Assembly (NCBI RefSeq): GCF_000196795.1
Contig: NC_014259.1
Location: 1,550,001-1,614,000 of the forward strand
Direction: 5' to 3'
Length of the DNA: 64,000 bases
Origin: Acinetobacter oleivorans DR1
GTDB lineage: Bacteria; Pseudomonadota; Gammaproteobacteria; Pseudomonadales; Moraxellaceae
Both the position numbers and the translations under genes were made by a program. The notes below the pieces were generated by a model. It had not been told where the DNA came from. It made no database searches and saw only the letters and a program-made list of their open reading frames with translations. Each line of letters begins with the position of its first letter. Positions within the stretch are counted from its first letter, which is position 1. This document shows positions 42,710 through 52,878 of the stretch, one piece after another.

Positions 42710-43533
42710 TGTTAGAGCGGATTGTTACCGCATTGGTACTTGTTGCAGTTGTTTTAGGCTGTATGTTTGCTACGCAATCACATTATCCAATGTTGGTTCT
42801 TATGATTGTTGCAGCAGGGGTAGCGGGGTATGAGTGGTATAAGTTAATGCCTCGCGAAACTGCAAATGCTGTAAAACCTAAAGCTTGGTGTTACGGTCTG
42901 CTTGTTGCATTTGTTTCAGGTGTCGCCCTATTTTTCCACGATATTGCATTACTTTTGTGGTCTGCTTCAATTTTGACTTGGATTGTCAGTGTATATTGGG
43001 TTAAGTCATTTCCTGAATTTGATGGCTGGTATAACGCAACCTTGTATGTAATTGGCATAATTTTAGTCTGCGCTGCGGTAACATCAATTTTTGTAGTATG
43101 GCAAAGTTCGCCATGGTGGTTAATGTATCTGTTCTTACTCGTTTGGGGTGCGGATAGTGGTGCTTACTTTGTTGGTCGTAAATTTGGAAAAAGAAAATTA
43201 GCTCCGACTGTAAGTCCTAATAAATCAGTAGAAGGTTTGTATGGTGGTATTATTACAACCGTAGTAATAATGGTGGTTGTGCAATATCATTATCTAAATT
43301 TAAATTTAATTCAGCAAATTCTGTTTCTTATATTGTCGTTAATTACGGTATTTGGTTCAGTTTTAGGTGACTTATTTGAATCAATGATTAAACGTCGTGC
43401 CGGTATTAAAGATTCTGGTCGTGTTTTACCAGGTCATGGTGGTGTGTTAGATCGTATTGATTCTTTACTTGCTGCAGCCCCGATCTTTGCAACGGGAATG
43501 TATATATTAAAACTTATTGGTGTAGATTTATAG
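42709..43533 (+). CDS. cdsA: Phosphatidate cytidylyltransferase
   Basis: This 274-residue membrane protein has about eight hydrophobic segments and the C-terminal CdsA signature SVLGDLFESMIKRRAGIKDSGRVLPGHGGVLDRIDS. It makes CDP-diacylglycerol for phospholipid synthesis. It is followed with no gap by dxr. Confidence 0.95.
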   Translation: MLERIVTALVLVAVVLGCMFATQSHYPMLVLMIVAAGVAGYEWYKLMPRETANAVKPKAWCYGLLVAFVSGVALFFHDIALLLWSASILTWIVSVYWVKSFPEFDGWYNATLYVIGIILVCAAVTSIFVVWQSSPWWLMYLFLLVWGADSGAYFVGRKFGKRKLAPTVSPNKSVEGLYGGIITTVVIMVVVQYHYLNLNLIQQILFLILSLITVFGSVLGDLFESMIKRRAGIKDSGRVLPGHGGVLDRIDSLLAAAPIFATGMYILKLIGVDL

Positions 43534-44730
43534 ATGACACAATCTGTTTGCATATTAGGTGTAACCGGTTCCATTGGTCAAAGTACCTTAAAAATTTTAA
43601 ATCAACATCCTGATAAGTATTCAGTGTTTGCGGTTTCAGCTCATAGTCGAATTTCTGAGTTGGTTGAAATTTGCAAATATTTCCAACCAAAAGTTGTGGT
43701 CGTTCCTGAGCAGAAAGTTGCCGAATTAACAGCTCTATTTGCATATAATAAATTACAAAATATTGAAATTTTGGTTGGTGAGGAAGGCCTGATAAGCATT
43801 GCTTCACATCCAGATGTTGATGTTGTTATGGCTGCAATTGTTGGTGCTGCAGGTTTGTTGCCAACTCTAGCTGCTGTGAAAGCTGGTAAACGCGTATTGC
43901 TTGCTAATAAAGAAGCTTTGGTCATGTCTGGTGAAATCATGATGCAAGCAGCACGTGATCATCAGGCATTATTATTGCCGGTAGATTCTGAACACAACGC
44001 TATTTTTCAGTCATTGCCTCATAACTATTTAGAAGCTGAAAGAAATGGACAACCGCAACAGGGTGTATCAAGAATCTTATTGACCGCTTCAGGTGGACCA
44101 TTTTTAAACCATTCGTTAGAACAATTAGAAAAAGTTACTCCTGCACAGGCTTGTAAGCATCCCAACTGGTCTATGGGACAGAAAATCTCAGTTGACTCAG
44201 CTACTCTTATGAATAAAGGGTTGGAGTTGATCGAGGCATGTCATTTGTTTTCAATATCTGAACATTTTGTTACAGTTGTTGTTCATCCACAAAGTATTAT
44301 TCATTCTATGGTGCAATATGTGGATGGTTCAACATTGGCGCAAATGGGTAATCCAGATATGTGTACGCCAATTGCACATGCTTTAGCATGGCCTGAGCGT
44401 TTACAGACGAGTGTTCCTGCTTTAGATTTGTTTGAATATTCTCAGCTTAATTTCCAAGCGCCAGATATTCAGAAATTTCCAGCACTTGATTTGGCTCGTC
44501 AGGCAATGCGTGCGGGACGTTTGGCACCTACTATTTTAAATGCTGCAAATGAAGTTGCTGTTGCTGCATTTTTAAAGGAACAGATTGGATTTACAAATAT
44601 CCCACAAGTGGTAGAGCATACTTTGCAAAAATTGGAAAATTCAGTTGCTGAAAATATTGAGTGTATTTTAGCTAAAGATGAAATAGCACGACATGTAGCA
44701 CAGCAATATATATCAAGTATAGGAGGCTGA
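43534..44730 (+). CDS. dxr: 1-deoxy-D-xylulose 5-phosphate reductoisomerase
   Basis: This 398-residue NADPH enzyme of the MEP pathway has the N-terminal motif LGVTGSIGQSTLKIL, the ANKEALVMSG segment near residue 128, the metal/substrate region PVDSEHNAIFQ near 149, and SVDSATLMNKGLELIEA near 220. It makes 2-C-methylerythritol 4-phosphate. It starts right after cdsA and is 2 bp before rseP. Confidence 0.96.
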   Translation: MTQSVCILGVTGSIGQSTLKILNQHPDKYSVFAVSAHSRISELVEICKYFQPKVVVVPEQKVAELTALFAYNKLQNIEILVGEEGLISIASHPDVDVVMAAIVGAAGLLPTLAAVKAGKRVLLANKEALVMSGEIMMQAARDHQALLLPVDSEHNAIFQSLPHNYLEAERNGQPQQGVSRILLTASGGPFLNHSLEQLEKVTPAQACKHPNWSMGQKISVDSATLMNKGLELIEACHLFSISEHFVTVVVHPQSIIHSMVQYVDGSTLAQMGNPDMCTPIAHALAWPERLQTSVPALDLFEYSQLNFQAPDIQKFPALDLARQAMRAGRLAPTILNAANEVAVAAFLKEQIGFTNIPQVVEHTLQKLENSVAENIECILAKDEIARHVAQQYISSIGG

Positions 44731-44732
44731 AA

Positions 44733-46088
44733 ATGAGTGCATTATTTATGATTGCAGCAGCGGCTCTTTTACTTGGTCCTTTAATTGCAATTCATGAGTT
44801 TGGTCATTATTGGGTAGCACGGAAACTAGGTGTTAAAGTTTTAGTGTATTCCATTGGTTTTGGACCTACATTACTTAAGTGGACATCAAAAAAATCTGGC
44901 ATCAAATATCAACTTTCAGCTTTACCATTGGGCGGCTATGTAAAAATGCTTGATGAGCGTGAAGGTAATGTTGCAGAGCAAGATTTACCTTATGCATTTA
45001 ACCGTCAAAAACCATGGAAACGTATAGCAATTGTTGTAGCTGGTCCATTAATTAATCTGATTTTTGCTGTCTTACTTTTCTGGATCTTATTTTTACCAGC
45101 ACAAGAACAACTGAACACTAGAGTCGGTAAAGTTATACCAAACTCACCAGCAGCAACTGCACAAATGCAAGTCGGTGACAAGATTGTTGCTGTTGATGGA
45201 AAAGAAACGCAAACTTGGGAAAAACTTAACTTTGCTTTAATTGATCGTGTAGGTGAAACTGGTAGTGTAAATGTTGATGTAGACCGTGCAGGTACTGAAA
45301 AAAATATTGTTTTACCCATTAAAGACTTCTTAAAAAACCAGAATGAATCAGCTTTAGATGTGTTAGGTTTTTTACCATATCGTCCTGTTATTCCTGCTGT
45401 TGTTACTGAATTGACTCAAGATGGAGCTGCAATTCGTCAAGGAATGAAAGTGGGTGATCGCATTGTTTCAATTAATAGTCAAGCAATGAAAGACTGGTTT
45501 GATGTTGTTGAGGTCGTACAACATTCTCCAGAAAAATTACTCAATATTGATGTGTTGCGTAATAGTCAATTAATCCATTTGCAAGTTATGCCTCAAGGGA
45601 AACGAGATAACATGGGGCAAGTGAGTGGTGTTTTGGGTGTGAAAAGTGATGCAGGAAAAATTACAATTCCTGACGAATATAAGCAAACAATTCAATATAC
45701 TCCAATACAAGCTTTAGAGATGTCACTAGATAAAACTGGTCAAATCTCTAGCATGATATTGAGTTCGATTGTAAAAATGGTTAAGGGTTTAATTGGTTTA
45801 GAGAATCTTTCTGGACCAATTACAATCGCGAAAGTAGCGGGACAAAGTGCAGAAATGGGGTGGCAGACTTTTATCTCATTTATGGCTTTAATGAGTGTAA
45901 GTCTTGGAATTTTAAATTTATTGCCAATTCCGATGCTAGATGGTGGACATCTCGTTTATTACATTATTGAGGCTATTCGTGGTAAGCCTGTTTCTGAACA
46001 AATACAAATGTTTGGTCTAAAAATTGGTATGGTACTGCTCGGTAGTATGATGCTTTTAGCTTTATTTAACGATTTTATGCGTTTGTAA
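44733..46088 (+). CDS. rseP: Site-2 protease RseP
   Basis: This 451-residue membrane zinc protease has the HEFGH active site near residue 23, two PDZ regions, and the LNLLPIPMLDGGH motif near residue 390. It cleaves anti-sigma factors within the membrane and removes remnant signal peptides. Membrane segments lie at the N-terminus and after residue 380. It sits between dxr and bamA as in many gammaproteobacteria. Confidence 0.95.
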   Translation: MSALFMIAAAALLLGPLIAIHEFGHYWVARKLGVKVLVYSIGFGPTLLKWTSKKSGIKYQLSALPLGGYVKMLDEREGNVAEQDLPYAFNRQKPWKRIAIVVAGPLINLIFAVLLFWILFLPAQEQLNTRVGKVIPNSPAATAQMQVGDKIVAVDGKETQTWEKLNFALIDRVGETGSVNVDVDRAGTEKNIVLPIKDFLKNQNESALDVLGFLPYRPVIPAVVTELTQDGAAIRQGMKVGDRIVSINSQAMKDWFDVVEVVQHSPEKLLNIDVLRNSQLIHLQVMPQGKRDNMGQVSGVLGVKSDAGKITIPDEYKQTIQYTPIQALEMSLDKTGQISSMILSSIVKMVKGLIGLENLSGPITIAKVAGQSAEMGWQTFISFMALMSVSLGILNLLPIPMLDGGHLVYYIIEAIRGKPVSEQIQMFGLKIGMVLLGSMMLLALFNDFMRL

Positions 46089-46124
46089 ACGTATATGGAT
46101 TTATAACTTACTGGAAAAACTGGC

Positions 46125-48635
46125 ATGCGGCACACACATTTTTTAATGCCTTTGGCACTTGTTAGCGCTATGGCAGCGGTACAACAAGCATATGCAGCTG
46201 ATGATTTCGTCGTTCGAGATATTCGTGTAGATGGTTTAGTCCGTCTTACTCCTGCAAATGTTTCTACCATGTTGCCAATCAACAGTGGCGATCGCGTTAA
46301 TGAACCGATGATCGCAGAAGCAATTCGAACATTGTATGCCACTGGACTTTTTGACGATATTAAAGCATCAAGAGACAACGATACTTTAGTTTTTAATGTC
46401 GTAGAGCGCCCAATTATTTCAAAACTTGAATTTAAGGGTAACAAACTTATTCCTAAAGAGGCTTTAGAGCAAGGCCTCAAAAAAATGGGCATTGCTGAAG
46501 GCGAAGTTTTTAAGAAGTCAGCTTTACAAACAATTGAAACTGAATTAGAGCAGCAATATACCCAGCAAGGCCGTTATGATGCTGATGTAACTGTTGATAC
46601 GATAGCTCGTCCAAATAACCGTGTTGAACTTAAATTAAATTTTAATGAAGGTACAGCGGCTAAAGTTTTCAATATTAATATTATTGGTAATACTGTTTTT
46701 AAAGACAGTGAAATTAAACAAGCCTTTGCAGTTAAAGAAAGCGGTTGGTCTTCAATTGTAACTCGTAATGACCGTTATGCTAGAGAGAAAATGGCAGCGA
46801 GCCTTGAAGCTTTGCGTGCGATGTATCTGAATAAGGGTTATATCAATTTTCATATCAATAACTCACAGCTTAATATTAGTGAAGATAAGAAGAACATCTT
46901 TATTGAAGTTGCTGTAGAGGAAGGCAGTCAATTTAAATTTGGACAAACCAAGTTTTTAGGTGATGCACTTTATAAACCTGAAGAGTTACAAGCTTTAAAA
47001 ATCTATAAAGATGGTGATACTTATTCTCAAGAAAAAGTAAATGCTGTTAAGCAATTGTTATTGCGTAAATATGGTAATGCTGGTTATTACTTTGCAGATG
47101 TAAATATTGTTCCACAAATTAATAATGATACAGGTGTTGTTGACTTAAATTACTATGTAAATCCAGGTCAGCAAGTTACTGTGCGTCGTATTAATTTTAC
47201 AGGTAACAGTAAAACTGCCGATGAAGTATTACGTCGTGAAATGCGTCAAATGGAAGGCGCTTTGGCGAGTAATGAAAAAATTGATTTGTCTAAGGTTCGT
47301 TTAGAGCGTACAGGATTCTTCAAAACTGTTGATATTAAGCCAGCTCGTATTCCAAATTCACCAGATCAGGTGGATTTAAACGTAAATGTTGAAGAGCAAC
47401 ACTCGGGAACTACAACATTAGCGGTAGGTTACTCACAAAGTGGTGGTATCACATTCCAGGCAGGTTTGAGTCAAACTAACTTTATGGGAACGGGTAACCG
47501 TGTTTCGATCGATTTATCTCGTTCTGAAACTCAAGATTACTATAACTTAAGTGTTACAGACCCTTACTTCACAATTGATGGGGTAAGTCGCGGTTACAAC
47601 GTTTACTATCGTAAAACGAAACTAAATGATGACTATAACGTTAATAACTATGTTACCGATAGTTTTGGTGGCAGTTTAAGTTTTGGTTATCCAATTGATG
47701 AAAACCAAAGTTTAAGTGCTTCGGTGGGTGTTGATAATACTAAAGTAACGACTGGTCCTTATGTCTCTACATATGTCCGTGATTACTTGAAGGCAAATGG
47801 TGGGAAAACTACTTCTACAAGTACCTATTGTCTTGTTGATCTTGTTCAAGATAAAGAAACAGGACTGTATAATTGTCCAGATGGCAAAACTTCTGAGCCT
47901 TATGGGAGTGCATTTGAAGGAGAGTTCTTTACTTATAACTTAAATTTAGGTTGGTCATATAACACATTAAACCGTCCAATTTTCCCAACCTCAGGCATGT
48001 CACATCGTATAGGTTTGGAAATTGGTTTACCTGGTAGTGATGTTGACTATCAAAAAGCAACTTATGATGCTCAGGCATTCTTCCCTATTGGTAGCACAGG
48101 TTTTGTACTTCGTGGCTATGGTAAGTTGGGTTATGGTAATGATTTACCTTTCTATAAAAACTTCTATGCAGGGGGGTATGGTTCTGTTCGTGGTTACGAT
48201 AGCAGTACTTTGGGGCCGAAATATTCAAGTGTGAATTTGCAAGAAGAAGGTAAAAATGACTCTTCTCCAGAAGAAGTAGGTGGTAATGCTCTAGTACAGT
48301 TTGGTACAGAGTTAGCATTGCCATTACCTTTCAAAGGAGATTGGACTCGACAAGTACGCCCAGTTCTTTTTGCTGAAGGTGGTCAGGTATTTGATACCAA
48401 GTGTGACGTTGGTTCTTATTCTATGATTATGAATGGTCAGCAAATTGCCAATGCTAAAAAATACTGTGAAGATAATTATGGCTTTGACTTAGGTAATATG
48501 CGTTATAGCGTAGGTGTTGGCTTCACATGGATCACTATGATCGGACCATTATCTCTTAGCTATGCATTCCCTCTAAATGATAAGCCTGGTGATGAAACTA
48601 AAGAGATCCAGTTTGAAATCGGTCGTACTTTCTAA
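46125..48635 (+). CDS. bamA: Outer membrane protein assembly factor BamA
   Basis: This 836-residue protein has a signal peptide (LMPLALVSAMAAVQQAYA), five POTRA domains to about residue 420, and a C-terminal 16-strand barrel ending in the aromatic FEIGRTF signature. GYGSVRGYDSSTLGP near residue 680 is the VRGY loop 6 motif. It inserts beta-barrel proteins into the outer membrane. The start at 46125 is supported by the signal peptide and a ribosome site of moderate strength. Confidence 0.97.
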   Translation: MRHTHFLMPLALVSAMAAVQQAYAADDFVVRDIRVDGLVRLTPANVSTMLPINSGDRVNEPMIAEAIRTLYATGLFDDIKASRDNDTLVFNVVERPIISKLEFKGNKLIPKEALEQGLKKMGIAEGEVFKKSALQTIETELEQQYTQQGRYDADVTVDTIARPNNRVELKLNFNEGTAAKVFNINIIGNTVFKDSEIKQAFAVKESGWSSIVTRNDRYAREKMAASLEALRAMYLNKGYINFHINNSQLNISEDKKNIFIEVAVEEGSQFKFGQTKFLGDALYKPEELQALKIYKDGDTYSQEKVNAVKQLLLRKYGNAGYYFADVNIVPQINNDTGVVDLNYYVNPGQQVTVRRINFTGNSKTADEVLRREMRQMEGALASNEKIDLSKVRLERTGFFKTVDIKPARIPNSPDQVDLNVNVEEQHSGTTTLAVGYSQSGGITFQAGLSQTNFMGTGNRVSIDLSRSETQDYYNLSVTDPYFTIDGVSRGYNVYYRKTKLNDDYNVNNYVTDSFGGSLSFGYPIDENQSLSASVGVDNTKVTTGPYVSTYVRDYLKANGGKTTSTSTYCLVDLVQDKETGLYNCPDGKTSEPYGSAFEGEFFTYNLNLGWSYNTLNRPIFPTSGMSHRIGLEIGLPGSDVDYQKATYDAQAFFPIGSTGFVLRGYGKLGYGNDLPFYKNFYAGGYGSVRGYDSSTLGPKYSSVNLQEEGKNDSSPEEVGGNALVQFGTELALPLPFKGDWTRQVRPVLFAEGGQVFDTKCDVGSYSMIMNGQQIANAKKYCEDNYGFDLGNMRYSVGVGFTWITMIGPLSLSYAFPLNDKPGDETKEIQFEIGRTF

Positions 48636-48675
48636 GTACGACTTGACTAAACATGCAATAAGGACACAAATTTAA

Positions 48676-49176
48676 ATGAAAAAATTAAATATATTAATGT
48701 TAGGACTAGGTTTGACAGTTTCTGCCATGACTAATGCTGCTGGTTATGGTGTCATTGATCTTGCTAAAGTTGTTGAAAGCAGTGCTTATTTGAAACAACA
48801 AAACGCAAGTTTAAATCAATCAGTTAAGCCAACCACAACTCGTCTTGAGCAGTTAGGTAAAGAATTAGAAGGTCTTCAACGTCAAGCCCAAACTCAAGGG
48901 CAAAAAATGAAAGAAGATGATATCAAAAAGCTTCAGGCGCAATATCAAACAAAACTCAATGAATTTAATTCTACTCAACAAGGTTTGCAGTCAAAAGTTC
49001 AAACTAGTTTGCAAGGAATGAACTCAACTTTTGAGACTCGTGTGAAGCAAGCAGCTGAACAATTACGAAAAGAAAATAATCTTGACTTCATTTTGAATAA
49101 AAATTCAACTGTTGCCTATGACGCTAAATATGATTTAACTGATAAAATGATACAAAAGGTTAATTCAATGAAATAA
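48676..49176 (+). CDS. skp: Periplasmic chaperone Skp/OmpH
   Basis: This 166-residue protein has a signal peptide (ILMLGLGLTVSAMTNAAG), then the Skp body: a short beta segment (YGVIDLAKVVESSAYLKQQ) and long coiled-coil helices rich in Gln, Lys and Glu (residues about 45-120). It holds unfolded outer membrane proteins for BamA, encoded 40 bp upstream. It ends four bases before lpxD. Confidence 0.9.
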   Translation: MKKLNILMLGLGLTVSAMTNAAGYGVIDLAKVVESSAYLKQQNASLNQSVKPTTTRLEQLGKELEGLQRQAQTQGQKMKEDDIKKLQAQYQTKLNEFNSTQQGLQSKVQTSLQGMNSTFETRVKQAAEQLRKENNLDFILNKNSTVAYDAKYDLTDKMIQKVNSMK

Positions 49177-49180
49177 ATTA

Positions 49181-50251
49181 ATGAAAGTGCAACATTATCG
49201 TTTAGATGAACTAGCTCACCTAGTAAATGGTGAGCTAGTAGGTACGGGTAGTCTTCAATTTATAAACTTAGCAAGTTTAGAAAATGCTGAAACTCATCAA
49301 ATTGCTTTCGTGAATGGCGAAAAGTATATTGATCAAGCAAAGGCTAGCCGTGCGGGTGCGTACATTGTTACAAGCCTTATTAAAGAACAGCTTCCTGACA
49401 AACAAAATTTTATTATTGTTGATAATCCATATTTAGCATTTGCCATACTTACGCATGTTTTCGATAAAAAAATCACATCGGTGGGTATAGAAAGTACTGC
49501 TCAAATTCATCCTTCTGCGATCATTTCTGAAACAGCATATATTGGTCATTACGTCGTCATTGGCGAAAATTGTGTAGTTGGTGATAACACAATTATTCAG
49601 TCTCATACTCGACTGGATGATAATGTGGAAGTTGGAAAAGATTGTTTTATTGATGCTCATGTTCTCATTACGGGTGGATCTAAATTATTTGATCGTGTGC
49701 GAGTTCATGCAAGCACTGTAATTGGTAGTGAAGGTTTTGGCTTTGCGCCATACCAAGGAAAGTGGCATCGTATTGCTCAATTGGGTTCAGTTATTATTGG
49801 TAATGATGTTCGCATTGGTTCAAATTGTAGTATTGATCGAGGTGCACTCGACAACACCATTTTGGAAGATGGGGTAATTATTGATAACCTTGTGCAAATC
49901 GCGCATAACGTTCATATTGGTTCAAATACAGCTATCGCTGCTAAATGCGGAATTGCTGGTAGTGTTAAAATTGGCAAAAACTGTATTCTAGCTGGGGCTT
50001 GCGGTGTATCAGGCCACCTTTCTATTACCGATAATGTGACTTTGACCGGAATGTCAATGGTCACAAAAAATATTTCTGAACCTGGTACTTACTCTTCGGG
50101 AATTGGATTATTTGAAAATAGCCATTGGAAAAAGACAATTGTACGCTTGCGACAATTAGCAGATGTGCCATTGACCCAAATCACTAAACGACTTGATCAT
50201 ATACAAGCTCAAATAGAGTCTCTTGAATCAACCTTTAATTTGCGTAAATAG
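49181..50251 (+). CDS. lpxD: UDP-3-O-acylglucosamine N-acyltransferase
   Basis: This 356-residue lipid A enzyme has an N-terminal uridine-binding domain (LAHLVNGELVGTGSLQF) and a left-handed beta helix of hexapeptide repeats (IHPSAIISETAYIGHYVVIGE onwards). The HNVHIGS segment near residue 245 holds the catalytic His. It adds the second 3-hydroxyacyl chain in lipid A synthesis. It begins four bases after skp. Confidence 0.95.
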   Translation: MKVQHYRLDELAHLVNGELVGTGSLQFINLASLENAETHQIAFVNGEKYIDQAKASRAGAYIVTSLIKEQLPDKQNFIIVDNPYLAFAILTHVFDKKITSVGIESTAQIHPSAIISETAYIGHYVVIGENCVVGDNTIIQSHTRLDDNVEVGKDCFIDAHVLITGGSKLFDRVRVHASTVIGSEGFGFAPYQGKWHRIAQLGSVIIGNDVRIGSNCSIDRGALDNTILEDGVIIDNLVQIAHNVHIGSNTAIAAKCGIAGSVKIGKNCILAGACGVSGHLSITDNVTLTGMSMVTKNISEPGTYSSGIGLFENSHWKKTIVRLRQLADVPLTQITKRLDHIQAQIESLESTFNLRK

Positions 50252-50257
50252 AATATT

Positions 50258-50743
50258 ATGACCGAGTCAACTACACCTAAATTTGCCATCCCTGAATTAC
50301 CAATGCAGATTCAAACGATTCGTCAATATTTGCCGCATCGTTATCCTTTCTTATTGGTTGATCGTGTGACTGAAGTTACTGACAATAGTATTGTTGGTTA
50401 TAAAAATGTTTCTATCAATGAAGAGTTCCTACAGGGACATTTCCCAGAATATCCAATTATGCCTGGTGTTCTAATTGTTGAAGCATTAGCTCAAGTTTCA
50501 GGTGTTCTAGGGTTTATTATGAACAATGAAACGCCAAAACCTGGTTCTTTATTCCTTTTTGCTGGTGCGGAAAGAGTTAGATTTAAAAAACAAGTAGTTG
50601 CTGGTGACCAACTTGTATTAAAATCTGAATTAGTAATGCAAAAACGCGGTATCTACAAATATAATTGTACGGCTACCGTGGATGGTATTGTAGCAACAAC
50701 CGCTGAAATTATGATTTCACACCAAAAAACAGAGCAGGCATGA
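50258..50743 (+). CDS. fabZ: 3-hydroxyacyl-ACP dehydratase
   Basis: This 161-residue hotdog-fold enzyme has LPHRYPFLLVDRV and the FPEYPIMPGVLIVEALAQVSG motif with the catalytic His/Glu (HFPEYP). It dehydrates 3-hydroxyacyl-ACP in fatty acid synthesis, competing with LpxA for the same substrates. It overlaps lpxA by four bases (ATGA). Confidence 0.96.
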   Translation: MTESTTPKFAIPELPMQIQTIRQYLPHRYPFLLVDRVTEVTDNSIVGYKNVSINEEFLQGHFPEYPIMPGVLIVEALAQVSGVLGFIMNNETPKPGSLFLFAGAERVRFKKQVVAGDQLVLKSELVMQKRGIYKYNCTATVDGIVATTAEIMISHQKTEQA

Positions 50744-51528
50744 GCAATCACGACTTAATTCATTCTACGGCCATTATTGATCCATCTGCAGTGATTGCTC
50801 CAGATGTCCAGATAGGACCTTATTGCGTTATCGGTCCAAATGTGACGATTGGTGCGGGTACTAAACTTCATTCTCATGTAGTAGTGGGTGGTTTTACCAA
50901 AATTGGTCAAAATAATGAGATTTTCCAGTTTGCAAGTGTTGGTGAGGTTTGCCAAGATTTGAAATATCAAGGTGAAGAAACCTGGTTAGAGATTGGTGAT
51001 CATAATTTAATTCGTGAACATTGCAGTTTACATAGAGGAACTGTGCAAGATAATGCTTTAACTAAAATAGGAAGTCATAACCTATTGATGGTTAATACGC
51101 ATATTGCACATGATTGTATTGTTGGTGATCACAATATTTTTGCGAATAACGTTGGTGTTGCTGGACACGTACACATAGGTGATCACATCATTATTGGTGG
51201 TAATTCTGGTATTCATCAATTCTGTAAAATCGATTCTTACAGTATGGTCGGTGGAGCATCACTAATTTTAAAAGATGTGCCAGCTTACGTTATGGCTTCT
51301 GGTAATCCAGCTCATGCATTCGGTATTAATATCGAAGGAATGCGTAGAAAGGGTTGGTCTAAGAATACAATTCAAGGTCTCAGAGAGGCTTATAAATTAA
51401 TTTTTAAATCAGGTCTTACTTCTGTTCAAGCTGTTGAGCAGATTAAAAATGATATTCTTCCGAATGTTCCTGAAGCTCAATTACTAATTAACTCTGTTGA
51501 ACAGTCTGAACGTGGTATTGTGCGTTAA
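50740..51528 (+). CDS. lpxA: UDP-N-acetylglucosamine acyltransferase
   Basis: This 262-residue hexapeptide-repeat protein carries out the first step of lipid A synthesis. The catalytic His lies in the NTHIAHDCIVGDHN segment near residue 125. The C-terminal helical region begins after residue 190 (GLREAYKLIFKSGLTS). It closes the lpxD-fabZ-lpxA run and is followed by a strong terminator. Confidence 0.96.
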   Translation: MSNHDLIHSTAIIDPSAVIAPDVQIGPYCVIGPNVTIGAGTKLHSHVVVGGFTKIGQNNEIFQFASVGEVCQDLKYQGEETWLEIGDHNLIREHCSLHRGTVQDNALTKIGSHNLLMVNTHIAHDCIVGDHNIFANNVGVAGHVHIGDHIIIGGNSGIHQFCKIDSYSMVGGASLILKDVPAYVMASGNPAHAFGINIEGMRRKGWSKNTIQGLREAYKLIFKSGLTSVQAVEQIKNDILPNVPEAQLLINSVEQSERGIVR

Positions 51529-51540
51529 GAAAATATATTA

Positions 51541-51576
51541 AAAAAAAGACACTGCATTTTGCAGTGTCTTTTTTTT
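51541..51576. terminator. Bidirectional terminator
   Basis: AAAAGACACTGCA pairs with TGCAGTGTCTTTT with long A and T tracts on both sides. It serves lpxA on the plus strand and the convergent cpoB on the minus strand. Confidence 0.9.
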
Positions 51577-51586
51577 CTTAAAATTA

Positions 51587-52450
51587 TTATTTATTAAAAA
51601 ATTTGGCTTCTTCAGATTTTGGATACTGACTTAAAATTTTAGTTTTATATTGGTTTGCTGAAGCTGGATTTTTATCGACATCTTTAGCAATGCTATAGAG
51701 TTGATAAAGGGCGCGTGGAGCTTTACTCGAATTTGGATATCGAGTTGCTACTACATTGTAGTTCTTTTTAGCTTCATTATAATTCACCGGATCAGTTGCT
51801 AAATTAAACTCAGCTAACCAAAAATATGCATTCCCTGTATAGACGCTATTAGGATGATTTTTGATAAAGTTCTGCATTGGAGCAATCGCTTTTTTTGCAC
51901 CACCTTGCTTATAGGCGTCCAAAGCTACAGTGTAAGCTGCCTTTTCAAGCTCTATAGGGTTTGATTGGTTTTGTGAAGGCGGTTGTGAGGCTTCCGGTTG
52001 GGGTGGAGGAGTAGTGGAAGGGGTACCTGTTGGGGCAGCATTCACTACTTTATTTTCAACTGCAGGAGTTTCTGTGCTTGCCGTAGCAGGCGTATCACTG
52101 TTCGTTGGATTATCTGATTGTGCACTTTCTGGATCAACTTTCTGATTAAGGAGTTCTAGGCGTTGATCTAGGTCTGTGTAGCGATTAGATAGATCTTTTT
52201 TCAATTGTTCAATATCATTTGATTGTTCTTCTAATTGCCCACGTAGGGTACGTATATCATTTTCTAATTGTTGATTTTTTTGCATTAATTCCCAGTTTAA
52301 ATTACTAGGTACCGAGACATTATTAGAAGAAGTATTAGTTGCGCTACCACCACTTTGGCTTAAACCGCGAGACTCAATTGGAATGTTGGCATAGAGAGAG
52401 GTAGTGCTCATTAAGGCAATAAATAAGAAAGAATGCTTCATCAATCGCAT
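51587..52450 (-). CDS. cpoB: Cell division coordinator CpoB (YbgF-type)
   Basis: This 287-residue periplasmic protein has a signal peptide (FLFIALMSTTSLYA), a coiled-coil segment at about residues 55-100 (LENDIRTLRGQLEEQSNDIEQLKKDLSNRY), a Pro/Ser/Thr-rich linker to about residue 160, and C-terminal TPR repeats (AYTVALDAYKQGG, GNAYFWLAEFNLATD, APRALYQLYSIAKD). CpoB links cell wall synthesis to Tol-Pal constriction. In many bacteria it follows pal; here it lies alone, next to the SRP RNA. The start could be Met4 (52441). Confidence 0.88.
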   Translation of the reverse strand: MRLMKHSFLFIALMSTTSLYANIPIESRGLSQSGGSATNTSSNNVSVPSNLNWELMQKNQQLENDIRTLRGQLEEQSNDIEQLKKDLSNRYTDLDQRLELLNQKVDPESAQSDNPTNSDTPATASTETPAVENKVVNAAPTGTPSTTPPPQPEASQPPSQNQSNPIELEKAAYTVALDAYKQGGAKKAIAPMQNFIKNHPNSVYTGNAYFWLAEFNLATDPVNYNEAKKNYNVVATRYPNSSKAPRALYQLYSIAKDVDKNPASANQYKTKILSQYPKSEEAKFFNK

Positions 52451-52759
52451 GAGTATAGGTCCATAATTTTATGTAAAAGCCAACTTAAAAAAGGAATATA
52501 TAAACTATTCACTTAACTATCTAACTAAGATTTTAATTGGTCAATGCAATTAAAACAGCTAACAATATAAATGCAAGAATAGTTTACAATCTTCAAGCAT
52601 ATTTTATCCAAAATTAGATACAACAAAGAATATAAGGGAGAGAAGTATAGGAATTTAAGGCTTTTTGCTGATGAATTAATCAATTGAAACATAAACTTGC
52701 TTAAAACTGTGAAGAAGGCTTGCAACTATTTTAAAAATCTCTATACTCTGTTTTGCAAT

Positions 52760-52869
<110 letters not shown>

Positions 52870-52878
52870 ACCATTCTT

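Noticed and set aside
52525..52725. 66-codon minus-strand frame near the SRP RNA
   Set aside because: Low-complexity, AT-rich composition with no ribosome site; probably chance.
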